DNA from: Burkholderiaceae bacterium
GTDB lineage: Bacteria; Pseudomonadota; Gammaproteobacteria; Burkholderiales; Burkholderiaceae
Reading direction: 5' to 3'
Assembly (NCBI GenBank): GCA_027486025.1
Contig: JAIXPY010000060.1
Location: 1 to 34,749, forward strand
Length of the DNA stretch: 34,749 bases
Shown here: piece by piece, positions 1 to 7,356 of the stretch
Numbering within the stretch: the first letter of the stretch is position 1
Layout: each line of letters starts with the position of its first letter
The notes under the pieces: generated by a model
The model's input: only the letters and a program-made list of their open reading frames with translations
What the model was told of the DNA's origin: nothing
The model's database searches: none
Translations under genes and position numbers: made by a program

Positions 1-70
1 ATTTGAGCTTTTCGTCCATCTTCGTACTTTCATTCCACGGCATAGAGCGGTCCCTCCTATGCCAAAAACT

Positions 71-113
71 GTAAAGTATGTGTCCGGTATAAAGTGTTAA
101 CTATGTGTCGAGT
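71..113. repeat. Spaced direct repeats, possible end of an insertion sequence
   Basis: Two near-copies of one motif, GTAAAGTATGTGTC (71-84) and GTTAACTATGTGTC (96-109), lie 25 bases apart, just before a terminator and a toxin-antitoxin module. Repeated motifs near an end are typical of IS21- and IS481-like elements, and no intact gene occupies positions 1-120. I see no transposase and no inverted partner, so this is only a possible remnant or the outer end of an element continuing off the left edge. Confidence 0.25.
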
Positions 114-122
114 CGTACAACT

Positions 123-148
123 AAGCCTCGCTCTGCGGGGCTTTTTTA
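123..148 (+). terminator. Rho-independent terminator
   Basis: An 8-bp stem (AAGCCTCG pairing with CGGGGCTT, one G-T pair) with loop CTCTG is followed by a T tract. It is oriented to stop + strand transcription entering from the left edge. It resembles the terminator after the tRNA-Lys fragment at 1581-1611, so it may once have followed a stable RNA gene. Confidence 0.7.
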
Positions 149-163
149 TTACCTGTATATCCA

Positions 164-838
164 TCAATCGCTCTTACTTAGTGAGCCTAGGAATGTGACT
201 GCCCTCTGCGCCGCCTCGTCATAGCTTGGCCTGTAATTCAATATATCAATTTCAGCGAACTGTACTTTTAATACTGCTGCCCTGCTAGATATCTGACTAA
301 TAAATGGCTCAGCATTCCTTTTCAAGAACTTAGCTGCCTTTACCAATGCTTGAGGCTCGCGCTCAATAACCAATGACAGGTCAAATAAATCACGAGCAGT
401 CGCCCTATCGCCTCGATGCCATAATTTCTTTGCCACAATCTCTGCAGCAGTTTCTACCCGTATCTGCTGGCCGTTAATATTCCATATTTCAAAAGGTGTA
501 TCAGTAAGATTTGGGGATGCCACAAAATCGATTTCCCCTTCTGGACGAATTAACTTCACGTAAGAGCTCTGATCTTCAACGTAGTCTGTACTCACCGCTG
601 CAGCCACATCACTTAAGCGTGGCGTGACAAAACCTAAGTACTGTGGATCTGGAACAAAGATATCAATATCCTTACTAAGCCGATGCTGATAACGAAACAT
701 CAACACCGTGCCTCCGCCAAAAGTCCAGAATGGGTCAGGCGTTCCGTGACTCTTAATACCTTCAATAATCGAAAGCGCATGGGGCAGCAAATCTTTCCAT
801 GCGCCTTCAGGAAGATCGCGCTCCATAATATTAATCAT
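164..838 (-). CDS. AbiEii/AbiGii-family nucleotidyltransferase toxin
   Basis: A 224-residue protein of the nucleotidyltransferase family that includes AbiEii and MenA-type toxins. Visible motifs are GGGT (41-44), R49 and H52, then S-K-D-I-D at 55-59, which gives the two metal-binding aspartates. A third acidic residue lies near D104. A K-K-L-W-H-R-G-D-R stretch (137-145) followed by A-R-D-L-F-D (148-153) matches the conserved C-terminal helix motif of AbiEii. Family members transfer nucleotides to tRNA or other targets and are neutralised by a cognate DNA-binding antitoxin. It starts 3 bases after the HTH gene stops, so the pair is surely one operon, antitoxin first. It sits at the end of an apparent integrated element. 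Family assignment is firm; target and real toxicity are unknown. Confidence 0.85.
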   Translation of the reverse strand: MINIMERDLPEGAWKDLLPHALSIIEGIKSHGTPDPFWTFGGGTVLMFRYQHRLSKDIDIFVPDPQYLGFVTPRLSDVAAAVSTDYVEDQSSYVKLIRPEGEIDFVASPNLTDTPFEIWNINGQQIRVETAAEIVAKKLWHRGDRATARDLFDLSLVIEREPQALVKAAKFLKRNAEPFISQISSRAAVLKVQFAEIDILNYRPSYDEAAQRAVTFLGSLSKSD

Positions 839-841
839 AGA

Positions 842-1324
842 TTAAGCCCAAGCCGATCTTGGTGAATGCATCTCATGTGCCCACCGATGAATATTTTTCC
901 AAATAACTTTGGGTGCCACGTGATTAATCTTCGCCGCTTCCTCGACTGCAGACACAATAATCTCCAATGGTGCTTCATCCAATAAAGATGCCACATGAGG
1001 ATAGATATTCTCAGGCAACTCTCCGCACACCAATGAACGCGATAACTCACTACTTTGAAGCTTTGTCCTGTAACTTACGCTTGCCGTCTTACTTGCCATA
1101 TCAAGGCCATGGTGCTTTTTATGATGCTCTTGAGTAATCACATCTAAACCCAGCAAAGATAACAAAGACAGTAACTTAGCTGCGCCCAAATCATTCAAAC
1201 TGCCCTTCTCTAGATGATGGATGGTCGATCTTGAAAGGCCGCAAAGCTTTGCCAACCGATCTTGAGATAAACCCAGATCAGTACGGCGTTGCCCAACCTT
1301 CAGACCAATTTCGCGTAAGTTCAT
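842..1324 (-). CDS. Xre-type HTH antitoxin/transcriptional regulator
   Basis: A 160-residue protein with an N-terminal Cro/C1-type helix-turn-helix (about residues 5-60, with the recognition region L-S-Q-D-R-L-A-K-L-C-G-L-S-R-S-T-I). The C-terminal part (about 90-160) is helical and not recognised. It is the upstream partner of the AbiEii-like toxin and is the likely antitoxin and autorepressor. I chose the ATG at 1324. An in-frame ATG at 1363 exists, but it falls inside the palindromic operator and would add 13 hydrophobic residues before the HTH. No Shine-Dalgarno precedes 1324, and a TATAGT -10 box ends 6 bases upstream, so translation may be leaderless. Confidence 0.8.
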   Translation of the reverse strand: MNLREIGLKVGQRRTDLGLSQDRLAKLCGLSRSTIHHLEKGSLNDLGAAKLLSLLSLLGLDVITQEHHKKHHGLDMASKTASVSYRTKLQSSELSRSLVCGELPENIYPHVASLLDEAPLEIIVSAVEEAAKINHVAPKVIWKNIHRWAHEMHSPRSAWA

Positions 1325-1330
1325 AAGTAC

Positions 1331-1364
1331 ACTATAGCATAAAATGTGTAATATATTACACATT
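1331..1364 (-). promoter_or_regulatory. Palindromic operator and promoter of the toxin-antitoxin operon
   Basis: Positions 1343-1364 form a perfect 22-base palindrome (half-site AATGTGTAATA followed by its exact reverse complement). A -10 hexamer TATAGT reads on the minus strand at 1336-1331, six bases before the antitoxin ATG at 1324. A perfect dyad at the promoter of an HTH-antitoxin operon is the expected autoregulatory site. The palindrome also fits TGT-N12-ACA, but its context argues against a photosynthesis regulator. Confidence 0.65.
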
Positions 1365-1505
1365 ATTTAAATAGGGATGATCTACTATTTCCCAAGGCTT
1401 GAAATCAGTCCGAGGCTTTGAACTATTTACTGAGAGGCAATCGCACACCTGTTTTAGCCAACTAAGAAGCATTGATTTATATGAGGATTTGAAGAGGCAC
1501 GACTT

Positions 1506-1572
1506 CTTTTAATCCGTTGGTCGCGAGTTCGAAAACGCAGTTTCGGCGTAGCCAATCTCGCCCGACCCACCA
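1506..1572 (+). pseudogene. tRNA-Lys 3' fragment (anticodon loop to CCA) with a 22-nt T-loop insertion; likely att site
   Basis: From the anticodon loop CTTTTAA (1506-1512, anticodon UUU) the sequence follows bacterial tRNA-Lys through the variable and T-arms and ends in CGACCCACCA. The 5' half is missing: bases before 1506 do not pair with the anticodon 3' strand, and no GGGTCG acceptor strand lies upstream. Within the T-loop, between GTTCGA (1527-1532) and ATCTCG (1555-1560), 22 extra bases (1533-1554) are inserted. A tRNA 3' end duplicated next to foreign genes is the hallmark of tyrosine-integrase insertion. The gene-free stretch 1365-1712 otherwise holds only this fragment and its terminator; 1365-1505 shows nothing I recognise. 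A functional tRNA is very unlikely. Confidence 0.75.
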
Positions 1573-1580
1573 GTAATATG

Positions 1581-1611
1581 AAGCCTCTGAATGAAAGTTC
1601 AGGGGCTTTTT
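1581..1611 (+). terminator. Rho-independent terminator after the tRNA-Lys fragment
   Basis: An 11-bp stem (AAGCCTCTGAA with TTCAGGGGCTT) and 6-base loop are followed by a T-rich tract, 8 bases after the CCA end of the tRNA-Lys fragment. It is probably the original terminator of the chromosomal tRNA-Lys gene, which would place native chromosome to its right. Confidence 0.8.
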
Positions 1612-1712
1612 CTTTTGCTTAGTAAATCTAATGTACAGCTACACCCCGATTTAACCCTTCCGCTTGCTCCTAAGAGTGTCTAGATTAACGATTTCAGTAC
1701 GGCACACATTGA

Positions 1713-2903
1713 TTAGGCGCGTCTTGAAATACGATTCAGAAAAATGAGTCCCAATACAGGGCCTGGCAGCAATAACCAGGTAATGTAGTGACCCATCAGG
1801 GGGAGAACTACAGTACTGATTTGAATTGAGATCATCGTAATGGTAAAGCCAATAGCATTTTGAATGGTCAGTGCAGTACCGACAATTTCGGGTGGACATG
1901 CTTGCGCTGATAGCGCTGAGAATTGTGGCGAATCAGCGATGACACTCATACCCCAAATAATCCAAAACAGAATTTGTACCCAAAGTGGTAATCCAGAAAT
2001 CCATGGATAGAGTAGGCAGCAAATACCAGATAGTGCTAAAGCAGTTGAGGCAACCTTCACGCCTCCAATGGATTTGCTAAGTTGCCCTCCCAGAAAGCAG
2101 CCAATTGCACCAACCCCGATGACAGCGAATGCGAGTCCCGATAAGTTGATGGGATTTTGAACTGAATAGCTACTCGCAATCAGGAATGGCACTAGCGCCC
2201 AGAATGCATAGAGCTCCCACATATGGCCAAAATACCCCAAGGCCGATCGACGGTATTCCGCAATCGCAAAGAGCTCACGAAAGCCGCGGAGCTTGACCCG
2301 TGAAGCACCGCCTAATTTGAGGTGGGGACCATCGCCGAGCCAAAAAATCATCCCCATTGCAACAAGAGCAAGCAAAGAAGATAGCAGAATCACCTCTTGC
2401 CAAGGCCAATCTACGCCGAAGTAGCGGGTGGCATGCGGAATCGCCGTTCCGATGGTCAGCATTCCAACCAATTGAGCAATCCGCGAACTTGCTTTTTGGG
2501 GATCCCAGGTCATGATGAGTTTCATGCCAATTGGATAGATGCCGGCCAAACAAATTCCAACCAAAAAGCGCAAGCAAAACCCGATCCAAAGACTATCCGC
2601 CAATAAAGCAAATGCGGCATTAAATAAGGCCCCAAGCAAGGCACATGCTGCAAAAAGATGGCTGGGCTTAAACCGATCCGCAATCCCACTTAGCGCAAAG
2701 ACCAGAGTGCCGGCTACAAAACCGAGTTGCACCGCATTGGTGAGTATGCCTATACCTGCGAGATTAATATTCCACGAATCAATTAAATTGTCAGCCACCC
2801 CATTGATGGAAAACCACAGCGAGGTGCCCATCAGCTCCGCAATCACAATCAATAGCGAGGCTACATTAGGACTAATGGATCGAGAGGGTGTCGTAATAGT
2901 CAA
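1713..2903 (-). CDS. Major facilitator superfamily transporter
   Basis: A 396-residue inner-membrane protein, the usual MFS length, with about 12 hydrophobic segments. Segment 1 begins near residue 13 and a loop-2-type motif (G-I-A-D-R-F-K, about 72-78) follows segment 2. The substrate cannot be inferred. The start is a TTG at 2903; the first internal ATG (residue 24) would cut into the first membrane segment, and an in-frame stop lies only 10 codons upstream of the TTG. No clear Shine-Dalgarno is visible. It is transcribed away from the OsmC-YcaO gene in the same direction, with about 70 bases between them, so co-transcription is possible. Confidence 0.8.
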   Translation of the reverse strand: MTITTPSRSISPNVASLLIVIAELMGTSLWFSINGVADNLIDSWNINLAGIGILTNAVQLGFVAGTLVFALSGIADRFKPSHLFAACALLGALFNAAFALLADSLWIGFCLRFLVGICLAGIYPIGMKLIMTWDPQKASSRIAQLVGMLTIGTAIPHATRYFGVDWPWQEVILLSSLLALVAMGMIFWLGDGPHLKLGGASRVKLRGFRELFAIAEYRRSALGYFGHMWELYAFWALVPFLIASSYSVQNPINLSGLAFAVIGVGAIGCFLGGQLSKSIGGVKVASTALALSGICCLLYPWISGLPLWVQILFWIIWGMSVIADSPQFSALSAQACPPEIVGTALTIQNAIGFTITMISIQISTVVLPLMGHYITWLLLPGPVLGLIFLNRISRRA

Positions 2904-2974
2904 TTGGGAGGAAAAAATTAGAGGAAGCCGCAGCTACCCCATTATGGTACTTCCTTGACCCTAATACAAAAAAG

Positions 2975-5167
2975 CTAAGTAACCCTGGATCTGGCTTGAT
3001 GTAATTTCTTCAAACTATCCAGCAAACGCTGATGGCGATCAAGTCCTTCCAATTTCAAGCCGATAGGTGTCAAGCCATAGAAACGCACACTGCCATCGAT
3101 CGAGCCCAATACCGCATCCATCTTGTCATCACCAAACATGCGGCGCAGATTATGGGTGTAGTTGCTCATTGATAATTCGTCATCCAGATGGATGGCCAGA
3201 GCAGCATCGAGGGCCTGATAAAACAGCTTTCGATCCACTGTATTGTCGTTGTATTGTAAGAAGGCACCCACTAGCTCCTGCGCCTCATCCCATTGCTTCA
3301 ACGCCAGATGAATCAATAGCTTTAACTCCAATACCGTCAATTGACCCCAGACGGTGTTTTCATCAAACTCAATACCAATCAGCGTCGCGATATCACCGTA
3401 CTCATCGAGCTCGTTGTTTTCTAAGCGATCGAGTAAATCCGCTAGGCTCGAATCGTCGAGACTCAATAGATTTAGGACATCCTCACGAAATAAGAGTGCT
3501 TTGTTGGTGTTGTCCCAAATCAGGTCTTCAATCGGATAGACCTCGGAATAACCGGGTACCAGGATTCTGCATGCCATTGCGCCAAGCTGGTCATTCACTG
3601 CTACATAGGACTCTTTATTGATATCCTGCAGAATGCCAAACAAGGTTTCAGCTTCTTCTGCGTTGGTCTTGGCTCCTTTGCCGGTGAAGTCCCACTCCAC
3701 AAAAACATAATCTGATTTAGCACTAAAGAAACGCCACGACACGATGCCGCTGGAGTCAATGAAATGCTCCACAAAGTTATTCGGCTCGGTCACCGCCTCA
3801 CTTACAAAAGTGGGAGGAGGTAAATCATTGAGGCCCTCAAAACTTCGGCCCTGCAATAACTCCGTCAAACTGCGTTCCAGCGCCACCTCAAAACTAGGAT
3901 GTGCGCCAAACGAAGCAAACACCCCGCCCGTACGCGGATTCATTAAGGTGACGCACATGACTGGATAGACTCCGCCCAGTGAAGCATCTTTGACTAAAAC
4001 CGGAAAGCCCTGCTCTTCTAAGCTTTGTATACCAGTCATGATGCTTGGATATTGATCCAAGACTGCTTGAGGCACATCGGGCAAGGCAATTTCGCGTTCA
4101 ATGATTTCACGTTTGACTGCGCGCTCGAAAATTTCAGACAAGCACTGTACCTGGGCTTCAGCCAAGGTGTTGCCCGCACTCATGCCATTGCTAACAAAGA
4201 GGTTCTCAATCAAATTCACCGGAAAATAAACCACTTCTTTGTCCGACTGACGCACAAATGGCAGAGCACAAACACCCCGTTCCACATTGCCGGCGTTGGT
4301 ATCGATGAGATGGGATGCGCGTAGCTCACTATCGGGGTTATAAATCGACAGACAATACTCATCGAGTATTTCGGTCGGCAGGGCATCTTTCTTGCCAGGC
4401 TTAAACCAACGCTCATTGGGATAATGCACAAATGCCGCATTGGCAATCGCTTCGCCCCAATACGCACCAGCATAGAAATGGTTATTACTGAGTCGCTCGA
4501 TGTACTCACCCAAGGCGGAAGCTAAGGCACTTTCCTTGGTGGACCCTTTGCCATTGGTAAAACACATGGGCGAGTGGGCATCGCGGATATGCAAAGACCA
4601 GACATTCGGGATGAGGTTGCGCCAAGAGGCAATCTCGATCTTGATTCCTAAGCTGGCCAGCACCGCCGACATATTTGCAATAGTTTGCTCTAGCGGCAAG
4701 TCCTTGCCCGTAATGTAGGTCTCGCCTCCTGCCCCAGAATTAGGAATTAATAATGCCTGCGCATCGGCATCCAGGCTGTCGACTTCCTCAATCACAAACT
4801 CGGGACCAGCTTGCACGACTTTCTTCACGGTGCATCGATCAATCGATCGCAAAATACCTTGCCGATCTTTAGCGGAGATATCTGCTGGTAATTCAATCTG
4901 AATCTTAAAAATCTGCCGATACCGATTCTCAGGATCTACGATATTGTTTTGTGAGAGGCGGATATTCTCAGTGGAGATGCCACGTGCATCGCAATACAAC
5001 TTCACAAAATAGGCTGCGCACAGAGCCGAAGAAGCTAAAAAGTAATCGAACGGCCCAGGAGCAGAGCCGTCACCCTTATATCGAATTGGTTGATCGGCAA
5101 TGACAGTAAAGTCGTCAAACTTGGCTTCAAGCCGAAGCTTATCGAGAAAGTTGACTTTGATTTCCAT
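2975..5167 (-). CDS. OsmC domain/YcaO domain fusion protein
   Basis: A 730-residue fusion. Residues about 1-140 form an OsmC/Ohr-like domain (redox-fold family; a Cys lies in the A-L-C-A-A-Y-F segment). Residues about 165-500 form a YcaO domain with the ATP/Mg-binding acidic clusters T-K-E-S-A-L-A-S-A-L-G-E-Y-I-E-R and S-E-I-F-E-R. The C-terminal 200 residues are helical and TPR-like, as in E. coli YcaO. YcaO proteins activate amide backbones with ATP; E. coli YcaO is linked to RimO-dependent methylthiolation of ribosomal protein S12, and no peptide precursor lies nearby. I chose ATG 5167 over a TTG at 5194 because the OsmC fold begins directly after it. The fused architecture is known as a family. 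No partner cyclodehydratase or protease gene is adjacent, so a RiPP role is less likely. Confidence 0.85.
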   Translation of the reverse strand: MEIKVNFLDKLRLEAKFDDFTVIADQPIRYKGDGSAPGPFDYFLASSALCAAYFVKLYCDARGISTENIRLSQNNIVDPENRYRQIFKIQIELPADISAKDRQGILRSIDRCTVKKVVQAGPEFVIEEVDSLDADAQALLIPNSGAGGETYITGKDLPLEQTIANMSAVLASLGIKIEIASWRNLIPNVWSLHIRDAHSPMCFTNGKGSTKESALASALGEYIERLSNNHFYAGAYWGEAIANAAFVHYPNERWFKPGKKDALPTEILDEYCLSIYNPDSELRASHLIDTNAGNVERGVCALPFVRQSDKEVVYFPVNLIENLFVSNGMSAGNTLAEAQVQCLSEIFERAVKREIIEREIALPDVPQAVLDQYPSIMTGIQSLEEQGFPVLVKDASLGGVYPVMCVTLMNPRTGGVFASFGAHPSFEVALERSLTELLQGRSFEGLNDLPPPTFVSEAVTEPNNFVEHFIDSSGIVSWRFFSAKSDYVFVEWDFTGKGAKTNAEEAETLFGILQDINKESYVAVNDQLGAMACRILVPGYSEVYPIEDLIWDNTNKALLFREDVLNLLSLDDSSLADLLDRLENNELDEYGDIATLIGIEFDENTVWGQLTVLELKLLIHLALKQWDEAQELVGAFLQYNDNTVDRKLFYQALDAALAIHLDDELSMSNYTHNLRRMFGDDKMDAVLGSIDGSVRFYGLTPIGLKLEGLDRHQRLLDSLKKLHQARSRVT

Positions 5168-5558
5168 GGAAGCAGTTCCGAAAGTAATGCACAAATAGTG
5201 TGAGCCCTATTATCCACTGGGATTAAAAGCTACTCACTTCCTCATTACGCCCCTTCAAAATTAGAGTGGGTGATAGAAATTCGCATCCTATGGATAGAAA
5301 TAAAACGTGATATCTCGTTAGCGTAAATGCGCGCGTATAAAGCTATCGATGTCATCGATGCATTGAGTGATGCGACGCTTTAGTTTCACCAGTGCGTTGA
5401 GTAAGAGCATAAAAAGTCGATTCCATGGGTTAGAACCCAATTAATATCCCCAATTACAGCATAGTAATCCGGCATTACCGGCCTTGCCTGAAGCAAGGCA
5501 TAATTTGCGAAATAGCTTAACCAAGGCATTGCAGTTGATGCCTACACGGGGGTAAATC
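5168..5558. other. Gene-free intergenic region with small dyads and a possible promoter
   Basis: No convincing gene lies between the divergent OsmC-YcaO and cytochrome b561 genes. Small structures are visible: a 14-base dyad TGGGTTAGAACCCA (5426-5439), a hairpin GCCTTGC/GCAAGGC with 5-base loop (5481-5499), and a repeated GATAGAAAT near 5272-5310. A possible sigma-70 promoter for the b561 gene is TTACCG (5475-5480), 18 bases, CATAAT (5499-5504). None of these is strong enough to name a regulator. Confidence 0.35.
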
Positions 5559-6104
5559 ATGCCGCAAACGTACTCAGTCATGATGCGAGTAATCCATTGG
5601 CTTACCGCTGCACTACTCGTTGCCTCGCTTGTACTGGGCTTTTGGATGACCGACCGTTCGGCAGCCAATTTGTGGGATGAGCTAACCAATACCCTGTATT
5701 CCTGGCATAAGCTAATTGGCTTTATTGTCTTGCTCGTTACCGGGCTTCGCATCATCACCAAACTGCGCTCGACGAGACCACCATATCCCAGTAGCATTTC
5801 TCGGGGACAAATTCAATTGGCGCAGTCGGTTCAAGGGGCATTGTATTTACTTCTGGCCTTAGTTCCTCTCTTTGGCTGGGCCGGAGTCACTGCATTTCCA
5901 GCACTAATTACCGTAGGTGGATACCATCTACCCCCATTGCCCGGCATACCCAAAGACCAAGCCCTCGCTAAACAATTGTTTGAGATCCACGGCTATTTAG
6001 TACTGGCACTGATTGCGCTGGCTTTAGTCCATATCGCAGCGGGACTGCAGCACCTGCTGTTCAAAAAGGATGGGGTATTTGATCGTATTTGGTTTAAGTC
6101 TTAA
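5559..6104 (+). CDS. Cytochrome b561 family protein
   Basis: A 181-residue, four-helix inner-membrane diheme cytochrome of the bacterial b561 type. The candidate heme ligands are H13 (helix 1), H50 (helix 2), H144 and H158 (helices 3-4), the spacing expected for two b hemes. Such proteins pass electrons between quinol and soluble or periplasmic acceptors such as superoxide; the acceptor here is unknown. ATG 5559 follows a GGGGG purine stretch. It is convergent with the GTP cyclohydrolase II-like gene, with 22 bases between stops. It may be unrelated to the cluster that follows. Confidence 0.85.
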   Translation: MPQTYSVMMRVIHWLTAALLVASLVLGFWMTDRSAANLWDELTNTLYSWHKLIGFIVLLVTGLRIITKLRSTRPPYPSSISRGQIQLAQSVQGALYLLLALVPLFGWAGVTAFPALITVGGYHLPPLPGIPKDQALAKQLFEIHGYLVLALIALALVHIAAGLQHLLFKKDGVFDRIWFKS

Positions 6105-6126
6105 TCATACGAAGGCCAACCATTCC

Positions 6127-7200
6127 CTAAAATAGATGGCCGCTTTTTTTGGCTTTCACTTTTAAGTAGGCGTCGTTGTGTTCATTGGAAGGGTAAATGT
6201 GAGGTACCCTCTCCACCACCTCAATATCGCAATTGCTGAGGGCGTTGACCTTGGCTGGATTGTTGGTCATTAACTTTACCCGCTTGACGCCCAGCATTCG
6301 TAGCATCTGCGCTGCCGGTAAATAGTTGCGCTCATCGGAGTCAAAACCGAGTTGCAAATTGGCATCCACGGTATCAAAGCCAGCATCTTGCAATTGGTAT
6401 GCGCGCAGTTTGTTGACTAAGCCAATGCCGCGCCCCTCTTGCGCTAGGTATAACAAAATTCCACTGCCGGCTAAAGCCATCTCACCAATCGCGCCGCGCA
6501 GCTGATTGCCGCAATCGCAACGTAAGGAGCCCACTAAATCGCCCGTAAAGCATTCGGAGTGAAGGCGCACCAGCACTGGCTCTGCAGGATTTACATCGCC
6601 AACAATAATGGCCAAGTGCTCAATGCCGCCATCGCGGGGACGAAAAGCAACCACCCGCGCATTTTCTGCATTTTCTAAGGGAACGCGCGCCTCACTCACC
6701 ATGGTCAGTGAGTGCGCCGCAATCGTCATATACGATTGAATCGAGCTGGCGCGCACTGCCGGAATATCGTCATTACCTACGCCTGTAACGATCAGTGCCG
6801 CTGGCAAAAGCCGCGACAACTTGGATAAGGTGACACAGGCCTGCTCTAACTCGCCTGCATCATCAACCCTTAAGCTTGCCATGCTTGGTGCCGTCATCGA
6901 AGACGAAAGGGGATTAGCCAAATACTCTATTAAATCAAGGGGCATACCCTGTGGATGTGACAAGACGCTAACTGGGCGATCTGATTTATCAATGCCTAAA
7001 ACATTGACGCGCGTGCCAGTCATCACCAGCTCAGGAGCAGTACTTCCCAGCTCCGTTAACAGCGCTAAATAATCCGCAGTTAAGGCATCGACTGCCAACA
7101 TCAGTCGGCTACTGTGCTCATCGTATACGCGTACCAGTGCGCCACGGCGCAGCTCAGAAATAGCGCGATCAACTTCAATCAGGGGGTCGTGCATCGCCAT
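6127..7200 (-). CDS. GTP cyclohydrolase II-like protein with degenerate RibB-like N-terminal domain
   Basis: A 357-residue protein. The C-terminal half (about 200-357) is a full GTP cyclohydrolase II: zinc ligands C217, C228 and C230, E-G-R-G-I-G-L (255-261), D-E-R-N-Y (289-293) carrying the conserved Arg, and M-T-N-N-P-A-K (311-317). This activity opens the GTP imidazole ring, releasing formate and pyrophosphate to give 2,5-diamino-6-ribosylaminopyrimidinone phosphate. The N-terminal 200 residues resemble a DHBP synthase (RibB) but lack its acidic D-D-E-x-R-E signature (V-Y-D-E-H-S at 25-30 instead), so that activity is probably lost. It is divergent from a RibD-type reductase. Either it is a riboflavin gene or, as the neighbours suggest, a paralogue feeding a dedicated pathway. 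ATG 7200 has no clear Shine-Dalgarno. Confidence 0.85.
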   Translation of the reverse strand: MAMHDPLIEVDRAISELRRGALVRVYDEHSSRLMLAVDALTADYLALLTELGSTAPELVMTGTRVNVLGIDKSDRPVSVLSHPQGMPLDLIEYLANPLSSSMTAPSMASLRVDDAGELEQACVTLSKLSRLLPAALIVTGVGNDDIPAVRASSIQSYMTIAAHSLTMVSEARVPLENAENARVVAFRPRDGGIEHLAIIVGDVNPAEPVLVRLHSECFTGDLVGSLRCDCGNQLRGAIGEMALAGSGILLYLAQEGRGIGLVNKLRAYQLQDAGFDTVDANLQLGFDSDERNYLPAAQMLRMLGVKRVKLMTNNPAKVNALSNCDIEVVERVPHIYPSNEHNDAYLKVKAKKSGHLF

Positions 7201-7356
7201 TATGTATTCAGGGTTTATCTATGAATGTATTCAGAAAGTTTGTTTTATCGTCTAGTCGTGGAATTAACTTAACTCTACAAATTAATTATCCCACCCTATG
7301 GTAAATTCGTCAGAGAGGAGTTTTTTTCTAAAAACCGTGAACAAGGCCTTCCCGCC
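7201..7356. promoter_or_regulatory. Divergent promoter region with a 10-bp direct repeat
   Basis: The decamer ATGTATTCAG occurs at 7202-7211 and again at 7225-7234, 23 bases apart (about two helical turns on one DNA face). The first copy abuts the start codon of the GTP cyclohydrolase II-like gene. This spacing suits a dimeric regulator. Toward the reductase gene there is a strong Shine-Dalgarno-like AGAGAGGAG at 7312-7320, 36 bases before its apparent GTG start. A short reading frame from ATG 7298 ends at 7360, its TGA overlapping that GTG. Confidence 0.45.

Noticed and set aside
1345..1362. TGT-N12-ACA match in the toxin-antitoxin operator, resembling a PpsR site
   Set aside because: It is the core of a longer perfect palindrome at an HTH-antitoxin promoter, far from photosynthesis genes; autoregulation explains it better.
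3067..3621. 184-codon + strand frame inside the OsmC-YcaO gene
   Set aside because: It is a shadow of the minus-strand gene with odd composition (rich in Pro, His, Ser, Arg) and no domain.
5441..5797. 118-codon minus-strand frame across the cytochrome b561 start
   Set aside because: It overlaps the heme-ligand coding region of a clear gene and shows no family features.
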